Source: Chaenocephalus aceratus (Eukaryota > Chordata > Actinopteri > Perciformes > Channichthyidae). Taken from it: a stretch of 64,000 nucleotides of DNA. Below are positions 1-12,300 of the stretch, one piece after another. Below the pieces are notes generated by a model, which was not told where the DNA came from, made no database searches, and saw nothing but the letters and a program-made list of their open reading frames with translations. Location: the NCBI GenBank assembly GCA_023974075.1, contig JAMFTG010000129.1:571353-635352 (forward strand), in the 5' to 3' direction. A program made the position numbers and the translations under genes. Position 1 is the stretch's first letter, and every line of letters begins with the position of its first letter.

Positions 1-360
1 CCTCGGACCCATCGAAGTACAGCGACTGTGTGCTTTCTTTATGACGACCCGAACGCTCCCGCCTGCGCACCAGGAACTGGAGCGCCTGAGCTGCAGACGG
101 GGGCTGAGACGCACCGGAGGCCTGCGGGACGACGCCATGGGGGAGTCTGACGGAGCCGTGGGGGATGATGGGGGTGCGGCGCTGCAGTGGGTTCCTGCAG
201 CAGGAGGAGGAGGAGGAAGAGGAGGAGGAGGAAGTGGAGTTTGGAGGGGAGAGCTGCCGCAGAGAGAGGCGTCCTCCAGAGACTTTGCGGCGCAAAGACA
301 GCTCCGAGGGTTTGGGGAGACACTTGGGACGGGACCTCTGCGGGGAGGCGGAGCCACGTC
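1..360 (-). CDS. myo9b: myo9b C-terminal exon, truncated by the window edge
   Basis: Acceptor tcttccag before 360; the phase matches the previous exon and the frame is open to position 1. It includes a run of about ten Ser codons at roughly 196-240, then [14 protein letters not shown] (human RRTPIMPTANIKLP), [13 protein letters not shown] and [11 protein letters not shown] (compare human IHSVYITPG). No stop codon is reached, so a few dozen codons are probably missing to the left. Confidence 0.88.
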
Positions 361-3300
361 CTGGAAGAGAGACAGGGAGGAGGGAGAGGACGATAAACGT
401 GGTTTCTTTAACAGATGCTAAGATGCAACGACGAGGGTGAAGATGAATGGAAGAGCATGAAGATGAATGGAAGAGCATGAAAGGAGAAACTTTGGGACTT
501 TTCAACATGGACCCTATTTGTGCTTTGTGACCAATGACAACATAAAACACAAACTGATAAAGTATTGAGTGAGAATGATCGGGGTCGATGTTTCTTTTAA
601 CAGACCGAGACTAATATTACTAGATTACATGTTTTAGTGGACATACATCAGGTGAGAGAATAGTTAGTGCTTCCCGTTAGTCACTTTAAAAACTTTAAAA
701 GATAAGGTCCAGGTTGAAAAATACAGAAGATACCGGTTAATACGTTTGACATTTGGTGCAGCCTATCCCATCACTGAACATGGCATTCTGCATCTCTACA
801 CAGTCTGTGCATGCTTCTGTGTTAGACATGCAAACACATGCATACAAGGGTTATGCACACGACACACACAAAACACTGTGGCTGTTCCTCCAACCTGCTC
901 GTTACAAAGTAGACGTCACCGCCCCCATCACCATCACTGGTCCAGACCTGCACCACAAAACACAGGGCTGGTCTGGTCAGAAACCCACAGGTGAGAGAGG
1001 AGAGAGAGAGAGAGAGGGGGGGGGGGGGTTGTTACTCACCTTCAGGCTCTGAGCGCTGCGGCTCCTCCAGGAGACTCTCGGAGCTCAGAGACGCCTCCGA
1101 GTCAAAGTTCTCCTGGTCTGAGCCGGGCTGCTCCATCTCAGGAGCCGGCAGGCCAGATCCTCCCTGGGGAGAGAGCGGGTCAGAAAACATGGAGCAGTCA
1201 TATAACCTATACCGTCTAATTACGTTTCTTTTGCACTACTAAATACTGGTCATATTTACATGAATTATGAGACCATCTGTGTTCCTGTAGATATTGAATT
1301 GCCCTTTATTCAGGGTTCATACCATTTTTCACCAATGATTTTCAATGACTTCTCCATGACCTTTACCGAATTTTCCACGACCAAATAAATTACTCTTTCT
1401 CAGCGGTACCACTGAAACATGTTTATTTTAACATGGAACAGGAAAATAAGGTCTGCATCTGAAACATGTTGTGCCTCTAAAACAAATCCAATAGGCTTAC
1501 TAGCTTCTAGACGCTGAAGCAACTCAAATCTCTCACCAGCAAAATACCTTGACAGTTAAAAGCCATTTTATGTTTCATTACTATACAGTATTAATTATCT
1601 TTATAGTATTACTATTTCGGCGATTAGATAAAATATAAATTTATTTGATGCAACTTTAGTTACATTTCCATGACCTTTCCAAAACTTTGGGAAAAATATT
1701 GTTTTCCAAAACTTCTCCAGGGCCTGGAATTAGCATTTTGAGTTTCCATGACTTTTCCAGGTTTTCAATGACCGTAAGAAGAACCCTGTTTTTGCTGCAC
1801 TGTTAGTGTACAGTTGTATTATTGTGCTGCTGTGCTCATTGTTTTTTGTAACTCGGCTGGCTAAAAATAAAGTCTATCTTATAAACACCGTATTTACACA
1901 ATAATCGTATACTGTATGTTGCTGCTTTCAATTCAATCACATATATCTTACACTGTGCTGTCATTTTTATCTTTGCATTATTATCTAAGACAGGTTTAAT
2001 AATAAAACATATTTGCTAGAGCACAAACATGTCTATCCTCTTAATGTAGACTCTTAATTTTGCTTTCAAAATGCAACAAATTCATGCGTTTTACTTCAAA
2101 TCCAGCGGGAAGTTTCTTTTCACATTGCAACACACCTCACAGGAAAACATTATTATTGCAATGTCCGATTTATCTAATTTGTTGTAAGCCCTGTTTTCCA
2201 CACTTGCAGGATTGAAGCAGAACATGGAGGAACAAATATTGCTCTGTTTATTTAATGTGAAAGTGCAATTAAAGTATTAAGTCACAGAAAAGGAATAACC
2301 GTGATATCAGTTCCATCAAATAAGTGATATATTGACCATAATCCTGAAGTCCCTCCCTTTCGGAAAAAGTATGTATTGAAGTCAAGATTATCTTTCGATC
2401 CCGTTTGAATTGTGCCACGAATTACACAGATGATGTTTGTCAATTGAAAAGATAATTTTGCAAGTCAAGAAAATTAAAATGTGTCGTAAAACTGTGAAGT
2501 AGCACTTTGTCTGTGTGAAACCGCTCAATGGACTCCATCTCCCGTCTCGCACCACACACCAAGACGGCCGTCACGTTGAAACATTTCACTTCTTTCTCTT
2601 AGAACGAGGCGGAAAGTATTAAAAGAGGTGAAAATCACTCCAAGTCTGGGCGTGTGAGAGCTGCACACACACACAAGGGGAGTTATACCTCATTCACACC
2701 AACGCAACTCCGGTTCAAGCTCCGTGCTAGAGCTTTTCAGGTTCAGAACCGGTTCTTCGGTTTAGCTCCGGCTCTTTTCACACCGCCCAGAGTCCGACTG
2801 GTGCTGCGTCATTGTTTGCGTGCCTGCTTCATAAAGCCAAACCGCGCGGAAACCCCTCACAGCTGCTCACACCGACGTCAACAACAATGGCCGATTGCGC
2901 TCCAGCTTCCTCTGCACCTCTTCGGAAGACCAGATTCCCAGCAGGTAGCTGGTCTCTTCAGTGGACCACTGCTGCTTGCTAAGTTTCTCCATCGTTGTGT
3001 ACAAGCTGGATAAAACGCCGGCTTTTTGTTGTTGTTCAGGAGTTGATCCCGCCCCTGCCCCCGCCTCGACGTAAGCATGACGTATGCAGTGCTTTCGGTC
3101 TTGCCGGACAATTTTTTGGTGCTCGAAATGAACCGGCTTCCGGAGCTAAGAGGCTGCTCCGCTGCGGTGTGAACAGGAAAACCCGGTGCTTTTCAAGCTC
3201 CAGCTCCGAACCGGCCCTGAAACACCGTTGGTGTGAACGAGGTATTAGTCGGTTCCTAAGAGCCAGCATGCGGGACCGGGACTCTGGGATTTGTAGTCTT

Positions 3301-6300
3301 TCTAGTTGCGTATTTTTCATAGTCTTATATTTCAACAGTTTTACGACAAACTGTGACTTTTTTGACTTGGAAATTATTTTTTAAGATTGACAAACATCAT
3401 ATGTGTAATTCGTGGCACAATTCAAACGGGATCGAAAGATACGTTTTCTCTCTCCATTGACTCCAATACATACTTTTTCCAAAATAAGGTCCCATGGAAA
3501 TAGATGGGCGGGACTTCGCCTCTCTATGACACTCTAAAGATACAATATAGAAATCCTCCTCACTTCTCCTGCTTGATGGACTTGATCCGCTCCACCCAGG
3601 TTATTTTCGGCCTCCGTGTCCGAGTCCACCGGCTCGTCCTCAGGAACCATGCTGAGGTCAGAGGTCACCTTCTCGTGCACCTGCAGGACACAGAGCTCAT
3701 CAACTGACACCTCGACACACTCTCCTTCACGATATCAGGTCATTATTATATTCATATATAATAACTACACAGAAGACATGACCCAAATCTGAGAGCTTTT
3801 GTTAGTGAGGAGGAGGGGAGGGGCTTCATGCATCTGAACGTCACTCCTGCCGCAACTACTTGGAGGGTTAGATACAAAACAAAAAAAATATCTCTAGGGC
3901 TCGGAAATATGGCGAAAAAACGTCTATCCTTCTATTTATATCTCAACGATGATATACAATCCAGCATGTATTCTGGTAATCAATATATAAACAATTTAGT
4001 CACATGGTTAACGCTTTTTTTAAATACTCGTGTGTAAATTACGTACTTTTCCATTGATTTAGAACTGTATAGCAACAGCTTCAAGAGTAATTATAGGGCA
4101 AAATATATATATATGTTTTGCTATTTACTGTTTTCTTACATGCATGCACAAAAACACAAATATTCTAATTAAACGATTTTAAGTCTAGTTTGTTTAATTG
4201 CAATGAACTGTGATCTAAAACCCAAACGGCAATATTCAAATGGTGTTAAGACGTTTGAGTTAGTATGTGCTAGAGACGATGTAACAGTGCATGTAATAAG
4301 TAGTGCACCTTCTTACTGTCCCATGTAGGGACTGCTTTTTTGTCTTTTGTTTCTTAGTTATGTTCTCTGTATTTTGTTTGTGTTATGTGTAACGTTGCTG
4401 CCTTCTTGGCCAGGTCAGCAATGCTTTTATCGGGTTAAATAAGGTTAAAAAAAAAATAAAAAAAATAATTGTAATTGTGTGCAGCGATATCTGGATTTAC
4501 GATGTTAGCACGTTTCTAATCATTATCATTCGTATTATCACCGAGCCCTAATTAACATCGCTTCACAACAGAACTGGTGCGAGCCGGTTACAGACTACGT
4601 GCAAAACAGTTATGATAAAGGTGAAATCAACCCACTCCAGAACATCCAACAACAACTAATCTAACATGACTTTCAGAGCTTTGGAAAAGACGGTGCATCA
4701 AGATAAAGAGGCACTGAAACAAGACGGATGCGTGATGACAGGTCACGGGGTTGTCAGGCTTTTGTCTTTGAAATAAGACAAACACATCAGCACACACAAC
4801 CCAGTAACATCCAACAGCGTACATGCAAACTACTACCAGTTAGTAAGGAAGAGTAACAAAGGATTATGGGAGGTGAGGGGAACATGATAAACAAGCCAGA
4901 GCAGCACCCACATCTACCATGCCATGCGTCACGGCTCTACTGGAACTACTTCTACTGAGGCGATGATACGTACCACACTCCTTTGTAAGGAGCTGAGCAC
5001 CTGAGCGGTAAGTGCCAGTAGTGCTACAGAGAGACAAGGAACACGCCGGGTTACCCAAGGGATTACTTTGGCAATGGAGGAAGAAGTACTCAGAAGTTTT
5101 CCTCAAGTAAAAGTAGGAATATTACATTATGAAAAAAGTACTTGTTACAAGCAAAAGTCCTGCTTTCAAAAACGGACTTCTTCTTGAAAAATGTAAACAA
5201 TGTTTGTGGGTGCAAAATATCATCGAGAAGATCCTTAACTTAGTGTAAAAAAGTGTAAGTAAAGTTTTGCATTCAGAAGTACAGTATGGGCATTAAAGTA
5301 CTTACTGTGGGTAAAAGCCCATTTTAGAACCATACGAACACAGCTAGTAAAAGTAGAGCTCATTTTAATTATGTGATATACGACTGCTGGATATCTTGAC
5401 TTTGTATTAGCCAGTAATCTGAATCTGTCAAATATTTGTAGTGGAGTACAAATGACAATAACGTCTTTCAAAATGTAGTTTGGTAAAGTATAAAACACTA
5501 AGTACTTCAGTTAAGACTCCAGCTCTGTCCTTCGCCTCCAGACACGAGGCTGAGATATTCAGACAACACTGATTTAAATAAAGCTCGCGTTGATTTAATT
5601 TCTCACCGTGTTCTGTCTCTTGAGTTTGAGCTGATTCACGGCCAGAGCCTCGGCGAACTCCAGCTGCTCGATCTCCTCCATCTTCTCGTTGTAGCGTCGG
5701 ATCTGCTCGTTGATGATCATCTCCACGCAGCTGCAGGAGGAGGGACGGAGACATCAGGAGATTCAAAGTCACTAGTCACGATGGCGGCTCGGGCTTTTAG
5801 CCGCACTGCTCCCAAACTATAGAACTCTCTCTCCCTCCAGTCTGACACAATCACCACATTCAAGACCCTCCTCAAAACCCACCTGTTCAGATCAGCCTAC
5901 TCGCTGTAGTGCTCCCCATCATCTGCTTCCCCTGAATAACCCGTCCCTATCATTTGTCCATCCATCTTCTCCCGCTTCTCCGTGGTCGGGTCTCGGGGGT
6001 AGCAGTTCCAGCAGAGAGCCCCAAACTTTCCTTTCCCCTCATCAACCAGCTCTGACTGGGGGGTCCCAAGACGCTCCCAGGCGAACGAAGAGATATAATC
6101 CCTCCGCCTGGTCCTAGGTCCCTCCCTTGGTCTCTTCCCAGCTGGATGTGCCTGGAACACCTCCCTAGGAGAGGCGCCCAGGTGGCATCCTAACTAGGTG
6201 CCCGAACCACCTCAACTGGCTCCTTTCGACGCGGAGGAGGAGCGGCTCAACTCCGAGTCCCTCCCTGATGACCGAACTTCTCACCGTATCCCTAAGGGAG

Positions 6301-9300
6301 ACGCCAGCCACCCGGCGGAGAAAACCCATCACGGCCGCTTGTATCCTATCATTTGTGTCCACTTTAATTGTCTTCTCCATGATGGTATGTTTGTGTTTCT
6401 ATCATGTTCTGTTGCCTCTTAGAATATTTAACAAATTGTACCGTGTCCTTGGGTGTCATGAAAGGCGCCTTAAATAAAATGTATTATTATTATTTATTAT
6501 TACTGTTGGGGAATCATTGGCCCTGCATGTCCTCCTTCGCCCTCTGACGCAGCTGGCCAGCCTCGAGCAGCCTTATCTCCCTTAAGGAGGGGCTGCCCTA
6601 GCATGTTGTTGATGTCACCAGTTTGTGACCGGGCAGCTCTCCGTCAGAGATAGTTATTATTGTGGGACACCTGGAACACATCCTCCTCGGGGTGGAGACG
6701 ACCCCGAGCCATAAGCGACAACAAATGTGACTCAGTGCCCTCAGCTGTTTAGTCTCTCTATTGAAAAATGTTGATTATTACACTCTGATAGTTAAACCCT
6801 GGAGCTACAGGAGGCTCTTCAGGATTGATTGTGGAATCTCAACCGTGTGGTCGACTCGTGGCCCGTGACACGTCTCGTGAATTCTCCGGCCGAAGCTCCA
6901 AATAAACCGTCAGTGTTTGCCATCAGAGCTCCAGCTCTCCTCGTGCCTCTCTGAGTCCTGACTCCCATTGCTACAGAAACGTTTCCCCCACATTTACTAT
7001 ATGTATCAGGAAACAGAAAATCGTTTGAATGTGTCGTCCTGGTTTTGAAGCCGTGTGTGCAGATGGTGCTGTTGGCTAATAAACAACGGACTACAGGATC
7101 ACGGATGCATTCATTTAGATTTCTTTTTTTCTTATCAAAGAGCAGATTTTGCGGTTTTGTCTTACGTGGTTGTCTTGGCGACGTCCTTCATGCTGAGCAG
7201 CGGGTCGGCGCTATCCGGGCAGCGCAGGACGCACGGAGCAAAAACTATAGCCAGAGAGTTCGGAGACATGCGGTTGTGAGCCTCCTCTTTACACACCCTG
7301 GAACACAAGACAAGAAGTCAGCATGGGAGCCGTTTCACACACAGTTACACACAGTCACACACACAGTTACACACAGTTACAAACAGTTTCACACAGTTTC
7401 ACACACAGTTACACACACAGTTACACACAGTTACACACACAGTCTCACACACAGTTTCACACAGTTACACACAGTTTCACACACGCCGAAGCTGCTTTTA
7501 GGTTTTATGCTCACCGACGCTGAGCTCGTTTAAGTCGAGGCTAAAAACACTGCTTACCCAGAAGTCTTTTAACTTGTTTTAGCACGTACCGTATTTACAG
7601 TGTTGTTTTTAAACTATTCTGTATCTTTTTAATTCACTTCAGAAACACTTCTTATAATCCATGGAGTGCTCTTAACATCCCGATAGCAATGAATATATTA
7701 AATGCTTTGACAATAAATACATAAAAAAAGTCATCTGTGGAAGCCGTGGCGCTGTAAAAAGCCCGACCAATCATCTGAGCCGGGCTAAAGTAACTGGATG
7801 GCCTACCTGCCTGTCAGCCTTCCATCGGGGCACAAACTTATCTCGTGCCCTCATTGGTCATGTGCGCGTTCGTGTGTGTTGGAGGAGGGGCTCTGTGAGG
7901 AAGTCTGAAGGAAGGGGCAGATTTTTTCCGCTTGTGTATTTTCAAATTCTAGCACACGAGCCGGTTTCTCCATTCTTACCTACCCACCTTTAAGTGTTAC
8001 TGTTGATGTAAATCACTTTAATTGCCTCTGTGTCTGAACATGTGCTATATAAATAAACGTACCTTACCTTACATATAATGTTGTGTGTACATTTTGAGTG
8101 GCCTTTATGGATTTATGTCATGATCGATATAAAACATAGAAACCACGATGAGTGTCCGCCTACCGGACGAGGTGGAAGACGAGTCTCTCCAACGTGTTGA
8201 AGTTTGCTGAAGGAAGCTCCTCCAGGAGTTTGTAGACAGCGTGAAGCTGCTCCTCCTTCTCTGGCAGTTCTACAGGAAAAACATTTCATAAATCAAACCC
8301 CATTATCACGCATTAATAACCAATTTCGAGTTTTTTCTCCCAATTGGACTTCAGCCCCAACGACTAACCCAGGGTATCTGCAGGAGTCCTGAAGTCAAAG
8401 TAAAACCTTTCAAGACCTTTTTTAAGACCCTTCCCACACATGTTAAGACCTCATCGCCACTTGGAGTTCTAACCGGTTACCTTGGCGACACACTTTACCT
8501 CACATTGACTATACACAGTATTGAGTGTCCTTCCTCCTTATCTTCCAACCATTTGGACGCAGACTTGTATTTCCCCATAACGATGTTGCTTAGCAACCGG
8601 CGTAAACGGACCTCCGCGCTATCAAGCAGTGAGCGTGCGACGTCCTGTTCAGATGACGTCAAACCCAACGGGATGCCATCAATAAACTACACAGAATCAC
8701 ACTACACACCTACGCCATGACTACATTCAGGCAGACTGTAGAACACAACCTCTTTGGACAATTTATATACTTATTGAACACAAGATACAAAATGTAATAC
8801 CTTGGAAAATGCCGTTTAATACTTTTTAATAGCCTTCATTTCTCTAAATTGATTTATCAACTTGAAATACTTTTTAAGACCCCGCGGACACCCTGTAACC
8901 TTTCCCAAAAACACTGTCATAAACAACTTCAGATATCTACAACCCAGCTGCAGATGAAATAGACTTTATTTACTTGCACTATTATCTGTTTTATTGTGTT
9001 GCACTGTTGGAGGAGCCTGTGACCTAAGATATTCATCGTCATAACTACACTGTAGCTATGCACACATGACAATGAAAGCCTTGAATCTTGACCCCAGGAA
9101 AAGATGTGTAAAATGCGCCCCCTGGTGGGGAAGGTGGTCCTCACCCACTGCGTGCAGGAAGTCGTTGTAATGAGTGAAGGTCATGAGAGGATCTGGCAGC
9201 TCCCTCAGCCACTGCTTCACCAAACCTGTCACCGTGTGGATGGGGTAATCCTCCAGAACCACCAGGTGGGGGTCTGCACACATCAACAAGCACACATCAA

Positions 9301-12300
9301 TACAAATACGTGCTGTATGGGCAATATATACATAATGTATCTTTAATACTTTTTTATGCATGCTTCTTGGTTCAAATTAATCTGTCTTTGGCTCTTTTCT
9401 GCTGTAACAATGTACATTTCCCGTCTGTGGGACTAATAAAGGGATTCTGATACAAATAAAGGAGCCATGAGTTTTCTTTGAGATAAGAACCGGTTCTGAC
9501 CGGTCTCCAGTCTCAGGTGCAGCTCCTTCATGCGGTTTGCCGAGCCGGACTTCCTGTAGATGCCCTCGGTGTAGAGGCCGTTCATCTCCACGTGCTCCAG
9601 CATCGTCTCCAGAACCATCGGCACCGGGTTCTTATCGCTCACCAGGCGACCCACTCGCACCCCGAAGTGAAGACCGGCACACTCCTCGTCACTCTGTGGG
9701 TATAGACAGACAGAGGATGAGAAGAGGGACAGACAGACAGAGGATGAGAAGAGGGACAGACAGACAGAGGATGAGAAGAGGGACAGACAGACAGAGGATG
9801 AGAAGAGGGACAGACAGACAGAGGATGAGAAGAGGGACAGACAGACAGAGGATGAGAAGAGGGACAGACAGACAGAGGATGAGAAGAGGGACAGACAGAC
9901 AGACAGACAGACAGACAGAGGATGAGAAGAGGGACAGACGGACAGAGGATGAGAAGAGGGACAGACAGACAGAGGATGAGAAGAGGGACAGACGGACAGA
10001 GGATGAGAAGAGGGACAGACAGACAGAGGATGAGAAGGGGACAGACGGACAGACAGGACGTCAGGGACACCTATTATTATGCAGTTCACTCAATAACAAC
10101 TACTTATAACATCCATCCACACAAAGTCCCATTCTCTTCAGTAAAGCTTAGCATCTGATCCCGAGGAAGCAATTTAAAACCTTTGTAATTTAAACTTAGC
10201 TTGGCTACTGATGATGAAAATAAGGTTTCCTAAATGTCACTTTTAATACTGTAACAGCCAGACTTCAATCTAAGAAGACCGACAGCAATAAAGTCCATAA
10301 CTCTTCCAACTTAAAGCGTATGGTCGATTCTCGTGCAAGAGATACGTTGTTAAATAAATGAGTTATACAACGGACAAGTCAAATCAAGCAATCTGATTGG
10401 TTCTTACCCGTGATATAATGAGCGTATATCACGGGTAGACTTGTAGTTACTTTTCACTTTTTATCGATCCGCGTCTGAGAAAAGCTACAACCGTTACAGC
10501 TGTTACATTACGTCCGTTACATTACGTCCGTTACGAAACTAACTAACTAACTAACTAACTTACTAACTAACTAACAAAGCTTAAGATGGAAACATTTAGG
10601 TTAACTTGGACCTCCGGGTGGCCTCACTATGGAGGAGTGGATTGAGTGCCTATCTCCAGAAAGCACCTAAACGACGACATGCAGAGCTACGTGAAGAGCA
10701 GGTAGACCAACTGGAGAAGTAGCACCATTCAAAAGCTTTCTGATGCGGGTCTTGAAACAAAGCAGAGACATTGGCCGTTAGTGGCCACAGGTGCGAAAGC
10801 TCTCTCCAGAGCGGCTGGAAGCCCAATCTCGGGGACCGGAGAAAGTGGAGCAATATTCTCGGCACGCCGAGCAACAGCCTAGAACAAACCTCAACAAGTA
10901 ACCTCGTAAGCCAAGCTACTGATGCTGGACAGGTTTTCAGGGGCTGCACAACAAACGGCAACAAACAAATGAATGTAAATAAATAGCCAAATAATGGATC
11001 AACGCTCTCTGTCTGTTTGCTAGCTATTAGTGTTGTTGCATAGCAACCACCTTGCACTGTTCGCATGTTTCGCGCAGAAGGCAACGGAGGGACAATTTTA
11101 TTTTGAACATCATTATTTACTAATATTTTATTTATTTATAGAAGGACCATGCCTACAAAACATTAATCTCAGCAAAGAGAAGAGATGCAATATGCCAGAT
11201 TATAGCTAATAGCTAATGTCCATCTGTGGTCCTCAGACAGGTTCATAACAATCAATAAACAAACAATAACATTGCATGATCTCTATCAGTCAAACAATTT
11301 TAAAACCTGATTTAAGTATAGCTCAATTAATTAATACATACTACACTTGAAATACACTTACATTTAAAAACTATTTAAATTAGAGTGTGTCTTTTTCTTT
11401 CATATTGCCACACTTGGTAACCGTTTTATAAAAGCCATAGCTCACTTCAGGCCGTGATACCACAGCCTGTCGTGAGCTATTGCTTAAACACAGTCGTCTT
11501 CTGCATAATTCCCAGCCTCACTTCAACCCCCCAGATATTTTAATTACAGTATAAAACGTACCTTTTTGGCAGAGAAGGTGGAGCAGTCAATGATGATTTT
11601 GCAGAGGCACTTCTTGTGGCACACCATTTTACAATCTGTAAGACAAGATGCATACATGTATGTTCTGAATCAGTGTGTATTATATGAGATATTCCACTGC
11701 ATACAAATATTTGAACACTAATAGAGAAAACAATATTATATATAAAAGGAGTTGTGTTGGGGTGTTAACTCACAGCTGCACATGTAGGCCTTCTCCATGC
11801 CCCAGATGTAAGAGGGACACTGGTCACATGACTGCATGATGTTGACCTGATAGTTGACGAACACATGGTCCAGCGGGCTCTCCATCTAAAAACACAAACA
11901 CAAAGAATTAGACTCAGAAGATTTGTGATGGTCATTAAACATGGGTACTGTTGGGGAATCATTTGCCCTGCATGTCCTCCTTCGCCCTCTGACGCAGCTG
12001 GCCAGCCTCGAGCAGCCGTTATCTCCCATAAGGAGGGGCTGCCCTAGCATGTTGTTGATGTCGCCAGTTTGCGACTCTCGGTCAGAGATAGTTATTGTTG
12101 TGGGACACCTGGAACACATCCTTCACATTCAACAAATGTGACTCAGTGTCCTCAGCTGTTTAGTCTATCTATTGAAGAATGTTGATTATTACACTCTGAA
12201 CTCGTTAAAACCTGGGAGGGCTCTTCAGAATTGATTGTGGCATCTCAACCGTGTGGTCGACTCGTGGCCCGTGACATGTCCAGGGTATATGCAGGAGTCC

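Noticed and set aside
1..53. Plus-strand terminal exon reading [13 protein letters not shown] and stop
   Set aside because: The minus strand here carries the phase-consistent myo9b C-terminal exon with conserved motifs; the plus reading has no support.
41..421. 126-codon plus-strand ORF
   Set aside because: Antisense shadow of the Ser- and Arg-rich myo9b exon.
7045..7533. 162-codon plus ORF
   Set aside because: Antisense to a RhoGAP exon plus a cacacagtta minisatellite.
9433..10109. Ser/Pro-rich minus ORF (218 codons) and Arg-rich plus ORF (190 codons)
   Set aside because: Both run through the 27-bp minisatellite; only the RhoGAP exon part (9,501-9,693) is real coding sequence.
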